Below are positions 8,937-16,657 of a stretch of 64,000 bases of DNA, in pieces (positions within the stretch are counted from its first letter, which is position 1; each line of letters starts with the position of its first letter). The notes below the pieces were generated by a model that did not search any database, had not been told where the DNA came from, and saw only the letters and a list, made by a program, of their open reading frames with translations. The position numbers and the translations under genes are program-made. This DNA is from Clostridia bacterium (GTDB lineage Bacteria > Bacillota > Clostridia > TANB77 > UBA1234): NCBI GenBank assembly GCA_900765095.1, contig CAAFRB010000082.1:97579-161578 (forward strand), written 5' to 3'.

Positions 8937-9791
8937 ATGGACAAGAATTCTTTTGTTGAAAAGTTGAAATTACTTAATTTGCCGATTGGTGAATATTATA
9001 TTCTTTCTAGTGGAAGTCTTCTTTTGTATGGGCTTAGAGAGCAGGTTGGAGATATTGATTTGTGCGTTTCACAAAAATTATTTGATGGTTTTCTTAAAGA
9101 TAAATATCTCATTAATGAACAAGATAAAAATGAGTGTGGTTTTTATAAATTGTCTGATGATATAGAGTTTATTGTAAATGATGGTAAGGATTCTAATTAT
9201 AAATTTGAATATGATATTGTTGATGGTTACCCTGTTCAAAAACTTGGAATAATTTTAAGAGATAAAAAGAAAAGAAATTTGCCAAAAGATCAAAGGGATA
9301 TTGAAAACATAAATAGATTTTTACTTAATAATTTTGTGGTATGTGATATTAAAGATCGTCAAGAATTTATTGAAGAGGTTGCAATTCTTACTCAAAATGA
9401 ATGGGGAGATAAGTCACTAACATCTGAGGAGTTTGATTTTAAAGTTAAAAGTAAAATTGAAAAGATTAAATCTAATTTACATGAAAGTAATTATTGCAAA
9501 TTGTTGCTACTATTTAGAAATGAGCTTGTTGGGTTTATTTCTATTTTTCCACATGATTGCGATGAAAAGCCTGACCTAACGCCATGGTATGCCACTATGT
9601 TTGTAAAAGTTGAATATAGAGGAATGGGATATTCTAAGATTTTAAATGATGCTATTTTAAAAGAGGCTAAAAAGAGAGGAATCAGCAGATTGTACTTAAA
9701 AACGGATTTGAATGACTATTACGAAAAGTTTGGTGCAAGGTATATTGAAGATTTGAATGATGGAGAAAAATTATTTTATTTTGATATATAA
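8937..9791 (+). CDS. Nucleotidyltransferase-like domain fused to a GNAT acetyltransferase
   Basis: A 284-residue two-domain protein. The first ~125 residues contain SSGSLLLYGLREQVGDIDLCVS, a GS-x(n)-G-x(n)-DID pattern of minimal nucleotidyltransferases such as AbiEii-like and aminoglycoside nucleotidyltransferases. From about residue 130 a GNAT domain follows, with VEYRGMGYSKIL as the acetyl-CoA-binding V-x3-R-G-x-G motif and LYLKTDLNDYYEKFGAR near the end. AAAGGTGGAG precedes ATG. The fusion is not one I recognise as a standard family. Antibiotic modification is possible but unproven. Confidence 0.7.
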   Translation: MDKNSFVEKLKLLNLPIGEYYILSSGSLLLYGLREQVGDIDLCVSQKLFDGFLKDKYLINEQDKNECGFYKLSDDIEFIVNDGKDSNYKFEYDIVDGYPVQKLGIILRDKKKRNLPKDQRDIENINRFLLNNFVVCDIKDRQEFIEEVAILTQNEWGDKSLTSEEFDFKVKSKIEKIKSNLHESNYCKLLLLFRNELVGFISIFPHDCDEKPDLTPWYATMFVKVEYRGMGYSKILNDAILKEAKKRGISRLYLKTDLNDYYEKFGARYIEDLNDGEKLFYFDI

Positions 9792-10269
9792 GATTTTTTA
9801 GACATTGAAAAAATTATCAATAGACTCGTTTTAAGTAAATTATTGTAATTTTCTGGTCAATTAATTTGTAGTAGTATGGAGATGCTAAAGAGTCATGTTA
9901 TCTTTTTGTTTCAGATACAAGATAACACTAGTAAAACCGGTATGACGTTAGTATCATTGCCATAAAGATTCACATTCTAATCTCTTGTTTAGATAAATAT
10001 CAGAATATGTGGATATTTCCCTGCCGTTTTTCTTTCTCTTTAGTGCCTTTTAAATAACTATTTGAAAATTATATACACATAAATATTTGTAAGTAAATTG
10101 TAACAAATAAAATATAAAGAGATTTTTAATCTCTAGAATTATAAAATAGGGTAACGTGAAAGCTGTAAGTGTAATGCTACACGCTAAATATAGTTATTTT
10201 AAAAGGCTAGTGGGCTTAAAACTTTGTATTTAATTTAACTTGTAAAATAACTTAACAAGACCCAATTGT
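9792..10269. other. Gene-free stretch
   Basis: I see no convincing gene. It contains an 8-bp inverted repeat (GTTATCTT ... AAGATAAC near 9898-9930) and, at its right end, the terminator of the minus-strand septicolysin-like gene. An AGCATTA-type motif near 10170 also occurs in that gene's leader. Confidence 0.5.
10105..10134 (-). terminator. Probable terminator of the septicolysin-like gene
   Basis: On the minus strand AGAGATT and AATCTCT form a 7-bp stem with a 3-base loop, followed by a T-rich tract. It lies about 135 bases after the stop. Confidence 0.5.
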
Positions 10270-10776
10270 TTATATGTTAATGTCAAATTCAATGCTGTTT
10301 AATTTTGAAATCTCAAAGTCAGTGCTACGAATTCTTTCGTCAAGTTTTTGAATTTGAGATTTGACTTCTTCTTGATTATAGTTTATTTCTTGAATTTGGA
10401 AATAAGAATTGTTTACCTCTGTTACCCTTTGTTTGATGTTACGATAATTTAATAAAAGTTGCAAGTTGTCTTTCAATTTTCTTAAGTTACTATTTTCAAC
10501 TATAGCTGCTTGAATTGTTCTGCCGTCACTAAGTTCGAAACTGTTATTTTTTTCATATAATATACTTTTTAATTGAGTTATTTCTTTAGACAATTTTTGT
10601 ACTTCGCTTAGTTCTTCTTGAAAATCATTTTTATTATCTTCAATTATATTAGTTGTGCCATTTAACTCTTGAATTGAAGTGTTAAAAACATGTCTTTTTA
10701 ATGCCATAAATAAAGCTGTATATTGTTTTTCTTTTTCATCGATTAGGCACATTAAACTTGATAAATTTATTTTCAT
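10270..10776 (-). CDS. DIP1984/septicolysin-like coiled-coil protein
   Basis: A 168-residue helical protein with a central SDGRTIQAAIVENSNLRKL motif flanked by long coiled coils. The DGRT-x(n)-A-x(n)-L pattern between coiled coils is typical of the DIP1984/septicolysin family of unknown function, whose name should not be read as proven cytolysin activity. AAGGAGG lies 8 bases before ATG. It is preceded by a long structured leader with a three-codon minigene, suggesting post-transcriptional control. Confidence 0.7.
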   Translation of the reverse strand: MKINLSSLMCLIDEKEKQYTALFMALKRHVFNTSIQELNGTTNIIEDNKNDFQEELSEVQKLSKEITQLKSILYEKNNSFELSDGRTIQAAIVENSNLRKLKDNLQLLLNYRNIKQRVTEVNNSYFQIQEINYNQEEVKSQIQKLDERIRSTDFEISKLNSIEFDINI

Positions 10777-10845
10777 TTTTATATCCTCCTTAATTTAGAT
10801 AAATTATATAACTAATTTAAAAGAAATGGTCGCATTAAAAGCGAC

Positions 10846-10873
10846 AAAAACATAATGCTACAAAATAGCATTA
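10846..10873 (-). terminator. Terminator-like hairpin inside the leader (possible attenuator)
   Basis: On the minus strand TAATGCTA-TTTTG-TAGCATTA forms an 8-bp perfect stem followed by TGTTTTTG. It lies between the minigene and the main gene, the position of an attenuator. Confidence 0.5.
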
Positions 10874-10918
10874 CAGCATGTACATAAATAATCGTTTATG
10901 ATATTTAAATCATAAATG

Positions 10919-10930
10919 TTATTTATTCAT
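10919..10930 (-). CDS. Three-codon leader minigene (Met-Asn-Lys-stop)
   Basis: ATG AAT AAA TAA lies 5 bases after GGAGGTG, a ribosome site as good as any in the window. A site this strong in front of a three-codon frame suggests ribosome stalling or coupling rather than peptide function. Chance is not excluded. Confidence 0.4.
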   Translation of the reverse strand: MNK

Positions 10931-11035
10931 AAGAACACCTCCATTTTTATATCTAAATTGACAGTTTAGATTTGATTGAGGTTTATAGCCTAACAGCATA
11001 GACATTTGTTCTTTGAATGTTCAAATTGCAAGCAT

Positions 11036-11065
11036 AGTATAGCATACAAAAAGTAAAAAAATCAA
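11036..11065 (-). promoter_or_regulatory. Promoter of the septicolysin-like gene leader
   Basis: On the minus strand TTGATT and TATACT are separated by 18 bases. Confidence 0.55.
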
Positions 11066-11206
11066 TATGTGTTTTAGCAAAAATCGGAGTGGTTTTTATT
11101 AATGGACAGAAAATGTTAAAGTGTGATATTGTCTTGGTATAAAGAAGATTTTGAAAACGAATTATAATTCATGTGCCAGAGATATGTAGAAAAGGATGGT
11201 GTTTAT

Positions 11207-11761
11207 ATGAAAAAAATAACGTATGTTACTGGAAATTGGGCTAAACTAGATAGTGCTCGTCAAGTATTAGAACCACTTGGATTTGAAATTGATAATGTAA
11301 GAATGGAAACAATAGAAATCCAAGCAGATGATGTTGAAGAGGTTGCAAAGTATTCTGCTAGATGGGCGAGCGAAAAATTAAAATGTGATGTTTTGAAAAA
11401 TGATACAGGATTATTTGTTGAAGCATTAAATGGATTTCCTGGACCATACACGCATTATGCAGATGACACTATTGGAGAAGATGGATTGTTAAAGCTATTA
11501 AATGGTGTTGAAAATAGAAATGCATATTTTAAAGAAGCCTTAGCTTATTGTGAGTATGGAAGAGAACCAATTACATTTATAGGAATTACAAAAGGGAAAA
11601 TCGCAAGAGAAAAGTCTGGTACATATGGTTGGACATGGGATTTCGTATTCATTCCAGATGGTGAAGATAAAACACTAGCTTGCTATCCGGATGAAGAAAG
11701 GTGGAAATTCTGGAGTTTAGATTCTTACAAAAAACTCGCAGACTATTTGAAAAATAAATAG
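11207..11761 (+). CDS. Non-canonical purine NTP pyrophosphatase (Ham1/RdgB family)
   Basis: A 184-residue protein beginning MKKITYVTGNWAKLDSARQ, equivalent to the (F)xTGNxxK nucleotide-binding start of Ham1/RdgB enzymes, followed by LKNDTGLFVEALNGFPGPYTHYA, the conserved D(T/S)GL-x(n)-GxPG segment. The family hydrolyses ITP, XTP and dITP to monophosphates, keeping deaminated purines out of nucleic acid. ATG at 11207 is chosen because AAGGATGGTG precedes it and it aligns with the family start; an upstream ATG at 11171 would add 12 residues. A divergent relative of the housekeeping enzyme is possible. Confidence 0.85.
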   Translation: MKKITYVTGNWAKLDSARQVLEPLGFEIDNVRMETIEIQADDVEEVAKYSARWASEKLKCDVLKNDTGLFVEALNGFPGPYTHYADDTIGEDGLLKLLNGVENRNAYFKEALAYCEYGREPITFIGITKGKIAREKSGTYGWTWDFVFIPDGEDKTLACYPDEERWKFWSLDSYKKLADYLKNK

Positions 11762-11849
11762 AAATTTGGGTGTTTTTGTAAAAGAAGAGTATGAATCACA
11801 CTACATATATGGTATAATGGAATAAATTACTAAAAAACAAGGGATTTGG

Positions 11850-11878
11850 TTGACTTTTGTATAATAATGTAATATTAT
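11850..11878 (+). promoter_or_regulatory. Promoter of tracrRNA
   Basis: TTGACT and TATTAT are separated by 17 bases. The predicted start near 11885 falls 4 bases before the anti-repeat, which supports + strand transcription of tracrRNA. Confidence 0.7.
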
Positions 11879-11884
11879 TAATGT

Positions 11885-12001
11885 ACAAATTATATCATAT
11901 CAGAATGTAGTTGGTTACTATAATAATTCCTATTGAGTGATCAATGAGATGTGAAGTTTAAACAGCCCCTTACCTTTTAGGTAAGGGGCATCTTCTTTTT
12001 T
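11885..12001 (+). ncRNA. tracrRNA of the type II-C CRISPR system
   Basis: Bases 11889-11924 match the CRISPR repeat (in + orientation) over its first 23 bases and most of its 3' end, with a cluster of mismatches in between that would form the usual bulge; the final mismatch is a G-U pair in the duplex. Downstream is a short nexus-like hairpin (ATTGA-GTGA-TCAAT, 11932-11945) and a 10-bp terminator stem (GCCCCTTACC/GGTAAGGGGC) with a T-run. The anti-repeat reads the same way as cas9, which fixes crRNA on the minus strand. RNase III processing of the duplex is known for type II systems generally. Confidence 0.85.
11965..12001 (+). terminator. Terminator of tracrRNA
   Basis: A 10-bp perfect stem with loop TTTTA followed by ATCTTCTTTTTT. 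The cas9 ribosome site follows about 10 bases later, so cas9 is either expressed by read-through or from an unseen promoter. Confidence 0.85.
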
Positions 12002-12024
12002 GTACGATTATAAGGAGGTATAGT

Positions 12025-15000
12025 ATGAAATATTCTATGGGATTAGACATAGGAATAAAATCTATAGGATGGGCAGTTATAAACGATGAAAAAAACAGAA
12101 TAGAAGATTTAGGAGTTAGAATCTTCCCTGCTGCAGAAAGACCAAAAGATGGTGGAGCAATAAATGAAAATAGAAGAATTGCAAGAGGGCTTAGAAGAAG
12201 ACTAAAAAGAAGAAGAGTAAGAATGAACAAGATAAAGGACTTGTTTATTAAATATGGTTTAGTTTCTAAAAATGGAATTGTTGATTTGTATAAATTAAAA
12301 AGTGATGATATCGATACATGGACACTAAGAGCATGTGGATTAGATAGAAAACTAAATGCAAGAGAATGGGCTAGAGCCTTGACAACAATAGCCAAAAGAA
12401 GAGGATACAAGTCAAATAGAAAAATAGAAGATGAGAATGGAAAGTCTGAAAATGGAAAACTTACAAAAGCAATTAAGGCAAACAAGATTTATATGGAGTT
12501 AAAAGGATATAGAACAGTTGGTGAAATGTTTGCTAAAGATGAGAAGTATCAAAACAATAAGAGAAACAAAAGAGGAGATTATAATAACTGTGTAGATAGA
12601 AGTGAACTTCGTGAAGAAATTAAAATCCTATTCGAAAAGCAAAGAAGTTTCGGAAACGAATTTGCAAGTGAGAATTTCGAATCTGAATTTTTAGAAGTAT
12701 TTGATTGGCAGAAACCCTTTATGACATCAGAGCTTATGCAAAAGATGATTGGAAAATGTACTCTTGAAAAGGATGAGCCAAGAGCATCTAAAAATAGTTA
12801 TACATTTGAAAGATTTATGCTATTACAAAAAGTAAATAATCTTTCGTATACGTTAGGTGATAATAAAAAATACTTAACAATGGAAGAAAGAGAAAGAATT
12901 ATAAAACTTGCTTATGAAACGAAATCTGGTATTAATTACGGTAAGATTAGAAAAGAATTAAAGTTACCAGATGAAGCAGTATTTACTGGATTATACTACT
13001 ATCTGAAACCAGTTAAAAAAGCTGATGGTACATATGAGAAATTATCATATGAAAAAATAGTAAAGAAAACTGAAGATACAGTATTTGTTAAACTAGTTGG
13101 ATATCATGAATTAAAATCTGCATTAAATGAACATGAGGATATATTAAATAATCATGATTTATTAGATAAAATTGCAGAAGTTTTAACATTAAACAAAACA
13201 GATGTGACTATAAGAGAAGAATTGCAAAAACTTGGACTTACAGATGATATAATTGATAGTCTATTAAAAGTCAATTTCAGCAAGTTTGGACATCTATCAT
13301 ATAAGGCAATGAAAAATATATTGCCTTATCTTGAAGAAGGAAAAAAGTATGATGAAGCATGCAAAGAAGCTGGTTATAATTTTAAAGCGGATGATGAAAA
13401 TCCTAAATATAAACTTCCAGTAATTCCAAAAGATGATGTTAGAAATCCTGTAGTGTACAGAGCTATAGCACAAACTAGAAAGGTAATAAATGCAGTAATA
13501 GATAAATACGGTTCACCTTATGAAATACATATAGAAGTGGCAAGAGATTTAACAAAAAACTTTAGTGAAAGAAAAAAGATTGAAGACAAACAAAAAGAAA
13601 ATAGAGCTATAAATGACAATCTAAAAAAAGATATAGAAGAGCATTTTAATATAAAGGCGAAGCCAGTAGATATGCTAAAAAAGAAATTATATCATGAACA
13701 AAATGGAAAGAGTGCATATTCACTTCTTCCTATAGAATACTCAAGATTGTTTGAAGACGGATATGTTCAAATAGATCATGCTATACCTTTTAGTAGGTCG
13801 TTTGATGACTCATATAATAACAAAGTTTTGGTTTTATCAAAAGAAAATCAAGAAAAAAGAAATCAAACACCATATGAATATCTTGGAGAAACTTCAAACT
13901 GGGAAACATTCGAAGCGTGGGTAAAAAGTACATATAGAAATAATATTAAGAAGAGGGAAAATTTATTAGTTAAAAACTTTAACGAAGACAAAGAAAATGA
14001 TTGGATAGCAAGAAACTTAGCTGATACTAAATATATTGCTAAGTACATGACAAACTTTATAAAGAAAAATCTAGAATTTAATAACTATGGCGAAAAAGAA
14101 AATAGAATAAAAGTAAAAACAATAGTCGGTGCTGCCACAACAGCTTTAAGACACTATTGGGGTATTTCTGCTAAAAATCGTGAGGAAAACGATTTACACC
14201 ACGCAGAAGATGCTGTAATAATAGCTTGTGCTAGTGAAAAATTTCAAAAGAAAATTAGAGAATATAGTAAAGAAAAAGAGCTTTATTATCCTAATAAAAA
14301 CGGAGAATACTATGACCCTGCAACAGGCGAAATTGTAGATGTAAAATACAAAACACATGAAATGGCAGAACCTTGGGACAATTTTAAAGAAGAACTAGAA
14401 ATGAGAATTCCTAAAATTCCAGATGAATGGAAGGATAAGAATGTAACTATTGAAATGATGCAAAAATTGATTTTAGAGCATTTTAAACGTGGAAACTTTA
14501 CAAATTATGATGATATAGATATAAACGACATAAAGCCTATTTTTGTATCAAGAATGCCAAATCGAAAAATAAGTGGCGAAGCACATGGAGAGACAATTTA
14601 TTCATTAAAGCAAGATGCTGGAATTATAACTGTAAAAAAGCCTCTTAGTAGCATTTCAAAAGACGAAATAGAAACATTACTACATAATGAAAAGTGCAAA
14701 AAATTATATGAAAGCGACAAAGATTTATATGATCGTATTTATGTGAGAATGGCCGAATATAACTTCAAAGCGGAGAAAGCATTTTCACCAGATTATACAA
14801 TAAGAAAACATTCGAAAAATGGAGAAGGACCAACCGTAAAAAGTATTAAGGTTCCAAAAGTAATGAGTAGTGGATCAGGCGTAAAAATCAACAATGAAAC
14901 AGGTATTGCAGAAAATAGTAAAATGGTAAGAGTAGATGTATTTACAAAAGACAGCAAATATTACTTGGTACCGATATATGTTGCGGATATGGTAAAAGAT

Positions 15001-15327
15001 AAATTGCCTAATAAGGCGATAAAAGCGAATAAACCAGAAAGTGAATGGCTAGAAATGGATGAAAATTATACATTTAAGTTTTCATTATATTCAAACGATA
15101 TGATAGCAGTAAAAAAGAAAAATGAAGAAACAATATATGGCTATTACACATCTACTCATAGGGGAACAGGTGCTATAAATATGATATCGCATGATGGAAG
15201 TCGAAAACTAGAAGGAATCGGTCCTCAAAATTTAGAAGTATTCGACAAATACGATGTAGATATTCTCGGTAATTACCATAGAATAAATAAAGAGCAAAGG
15301 AAAGGAGGTAAAAAACAATCTAAATAG
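12025..15327 (+). CDS. cas9: CRISPR-associated endonuclease Cas9, type II-C
   Basis: An 1100-residue RNA-guided DNA endonuclease. RuvC-I is GLDIGIKSIGWAV with Asp8; the Arg-rich bridge helix (RGLRRRLKRRRVRMNKIK) follows near residue 55. RuvC-II is IHIEVARDL with Glu504. HNH is QIDHAIPFSRSFDDSYNNKV with His585 and a downstream Asn near 608. RuvC-III is LHHAEDAVIIA with Asp729. All nuclease residues are present. Length and collinearity (SKFGHLS, VPIY, LPNKAI near the C-terminus) match the thermophilic Geobacillus-type II-C branch. AAGGAGG precedes ATG. cas1 and cas2 follow, with no csn2 or cas4, confirming II-C. PAM preference cannot be read from the sequence. Confidence 0.97.
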   Translation: MKYSMGLDIGIKSIGWAVINDEKNRIEDLGVRIFPAAERPKDGGAINENRRIARGLRRRLKRRRVRMNKIKDLFIKYGLVSKNGIVDLYKLKSDDIDTWTLRACGLDRKLNAREWARALTTIAKRRGYKSNRKIEDENGKSENGKLTKAIKANKIYMELKGYRTVGEMFAKDEKYQNNKRNKRGDYNNCVDRSELREEIKILFEKQRSFGNEFASENFESEFLEVFDWQKPFMTSELMQKMIGKCTLEKDEPRASKNSYTFERFMLLQKVNNLSYTLGDNKKYLTMEERERIIKLAYETKSGINYGKIRKELKLPDEAVFTGLYYYLKPVKKADGTYEKLSYEKIVKKTEDTVFVKLVGYHELKSALNEHEDILNNHDLLDKIAEVLTLNKTDVTIREELQKLGLTDDIIDSLLKVNFSKFGHLSYKAMKNILPYLEEGKKYDEACKEAGYNFKADDENPKYKLPVIPKDDVRNPVVYRAIAQTRKVINAVIDKYGSPYEIHIEVARDLTKNFSERKKIEDKQKENRAINDNLKKDIEEHFNIKAKPVDMLKKKLYHEQNGKSAYSLLPIEYSRLFEDGYVQIDHAIPFSRSFDDSYNNKVLVLSKENQEKRNQTPYEYLGETSNWETFEAWVKSTYRNNIKKRENLLVKNFNEDKENDWIARNLADTKYIAKYMTNFIKKNLEFNNYGEKENRIKVKTIVGAATTALRHYWGISAKNREENDLHHAEDAVIIACASEKFQKKIREYSKEKELYYPNKNGEYYDPATGEIVDVKYKTHEMAEPWDNFKEELEMRIPKIPDEWKDKNVTIEMMQKLILEHFKRGNFTNYDDIDINDIKPIFVSRMPNRKISGEAHGETIYSLKQDAGIITVKKPLSSISKDEIETLLHNEKCKKLYESDKDLYDRIYVRMAEYNFKAEKAFSPDYTIRKHSKNGEGPTVKSIKVPKVMSSGSGVKINNETGIAENSKMVRVDVFTKDSKYYLVPIYVADMVKDKLPNKAIKANKPESEWLEMDENYTFKFSLYSNDMIAVKKKNEETIYGYYTSTHRGTGAINMISHDGSRKLEGIGPQNLEVFDKYDVDILGNYHRINKEQRKGGKKQSK

Positions 15328-15339
15328 GAGGTGGTAAAG

Positions 15340-16246
15340 ATGAGCTGGAGGAGTATTATTATATCTCATCCCTCAAAGTTATCTTTAAAAAACAACCAAT
15401 TATGCGTACAGCAAGAAGAAGTTTGGAATGTGCCTTTAGAAGACATATCTGCCATAGTATTAGAATCTCAGCAAATACTACTAACAGAAAGTTTACTTAG
15501 TAAATTCTGTGAGAATAATATTATAGTGTATATATGTGATTCAAAGCACATTCCAAATGGATATGTATTACCATACTATCAACATAGTAGAAGTTTAAAA
15601 ATATTAAAAGAACAAATTATCTTATCTGAACCATTTAAAAAGAGATGTTGGCAAAGAATAATCAAACAAAAAATAACCAATCAAGCATATGTTTTTAGAT
15701 GTACGGGAAAATATGATGTTGAAGAAAAAATGATGAAAATGGTAGCAAATGTTGATTCTGGAGATTCTAAAAATATTGAAGGACAAGCTGCAAAACTTTA
15801 TTTTGAAAATTTATTTACAAAAGGTTTTAATAGAAATTACGATAACATCTTTAACGCGTGTTTAGATTATGGTTACACAATCATAAGAGGTGCAATAGCA
15901 AGAAGCGTGGCACAATATGGATATATTCCATGTCTTCGGAATACATCATAAAAGTGAATTAAACAACTTTAATTTAGCAGATGATTTTATAGAACCATTT
16001 AGACCAATTGTAGATTTGTGGACTGTACAAAATATCAATTTAAAAAATGAAGAGCTCGATGGTAAAATAAGACAATCACTTGTAGATTTATTAAATTATG
16101 ATGTAATAATAGAAGGTAAAAGGCAATGTGTATTAAATGCAATAAATGTTATGATAAGTTCGTTTACTACTAGCATACAAGAAAAAAATTACGAAAAATT
16201 ATTGGTACCAATAATAGTGCCACTTGAAAGGCACACATATGGGTAA
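15340..16246 (+). pseudogene. cas1: cas1 integrase, interrupted by a frameshift
   Basis: Cas1 is the metal-dependent integrase that, with Cas2, inserts new spacers. ATG at 15340 follows GGAGGTGG. The first part holds NIEGQAAKLYF (first catalytic Glu) and reads to VAQYGYIPC, then hits a stop at 15951. The second part resumes one frame over as FGIHHKSELNNFNLADDF, with the catalytic His and the acidic DDFIEPFRP motif. Removing one base near 15934 restores a continuous protein of about 301 residues. The site is not a long homopolymer. As written, the 203-residue product lacks the His and last acidic ligand, so adaptation should be dead unless this is a sequence error. Confidence 0.9.
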
Positions 16247-16559
16247 ATATATGAGGCTAATTGTATTTTTTGATTTGCCAGTAGTAACGAAAAAAGATAG
16301 AAAAATATACGCGCAATTTAGAAAGTTTTTAATAAAAGATGGGTATGATATGTTGCAATTTTCAGTGTACTCACGAATTTGCAATGGAGATGATGGAGTA
16401 TACAAGCACTACGCAAGGTTAAAAGAAAATTTGCCACGAAAAGGTTCGATAAGATGTATGAAAGTTACAGAAAAGCAATATGCAAGTATGGAAATACTAA
16501 TAGGAAAAAAGACAATAAGGGAGAGAAAAATCAATGCAGATCAATTATCTATATTTTAA
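16239..16559 (+). CDS. cas2: CRISPR-associated protein Cas2
   Basis: A 106-residue protein starting MGKYMRLIVFFDLPV with the ferredoxin-like first strand and conserved Asp of Cas2, then FRKFLIKDGYDMLQFSVYSR. Cas2 bridges two Cas1 dimers in the integrase. The start overlaps the end of cas1 by 8 bases, with GAAAGG upstream; a second ATG at 16251 is possible. It appears intact, unlike cas1. A terminator follows. Confidence 0.92.
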   Translation: MGKYMRLIVFFDLPVVTKKDRKIYAQFRKFLIKDGYDMLQFSVYSRICNGDDGVYKHYARLKENLPRKGSIRCMKVTEKQYASMEILIGKKTIRERKINADQLSIF

Positions 16560-16573
16560 AAAACAATAAAAAA

Positions 16574-16606
16574 GCAACTATTTTTTATATAAATAGTTGC
16601 TTTTTT
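16574..16606 (+). terminator. Terminator of the cas operon
   Basis: A 10-bp stem (GCAACTATTT/AAATAGTTGC) followed by TTTTTT, 14 bases after cas2. It ends about 50 bases before the first repeat. Confidence 0.85.
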
Positions 16607-16657
16607 ATTATGAATAATCCTTAAAAGTGCTCTGCTGCATGCATTATAGAACCACAC

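Larger units (their letters stand above)
10777..11035 (-). promoter_or_regulatory. Structured leader with minigene and hairpins
   Basis: Between the promoter and the septicolysin-like gene lies a leader of about 250 bases. In transcript order it has a 7-bp hairpin (ATCTAAA/TTTAGAT), a strong ribosome site, a three-codon reading frame, a hairpin (TTTATGAT/ATCATAAA), a terminator-like hairpin with T-run, a GTCGC/GCGAC hairpin and finally the ribosome site of the gene. This order resembles translation-coupled attenuators. The ligand or signal is unknown. Confidence 0.5.

Noticed and set aside
11970..12485. A 171-codon minus-strand frame at the start of cas9
   Set aside because: It is a hydrophobic-looking mirror of the Lys/Arg-rich cas9 N-terminus, has no ribosome site and overlaps the tracrRNA terminator.
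15926..15940. Programmed ribosomal frameshift in cas1
   Set aside because: No slippery heptamer, stimulatory hairpin or internal ribosome site is visible, and Cas1 families are not known to use it.
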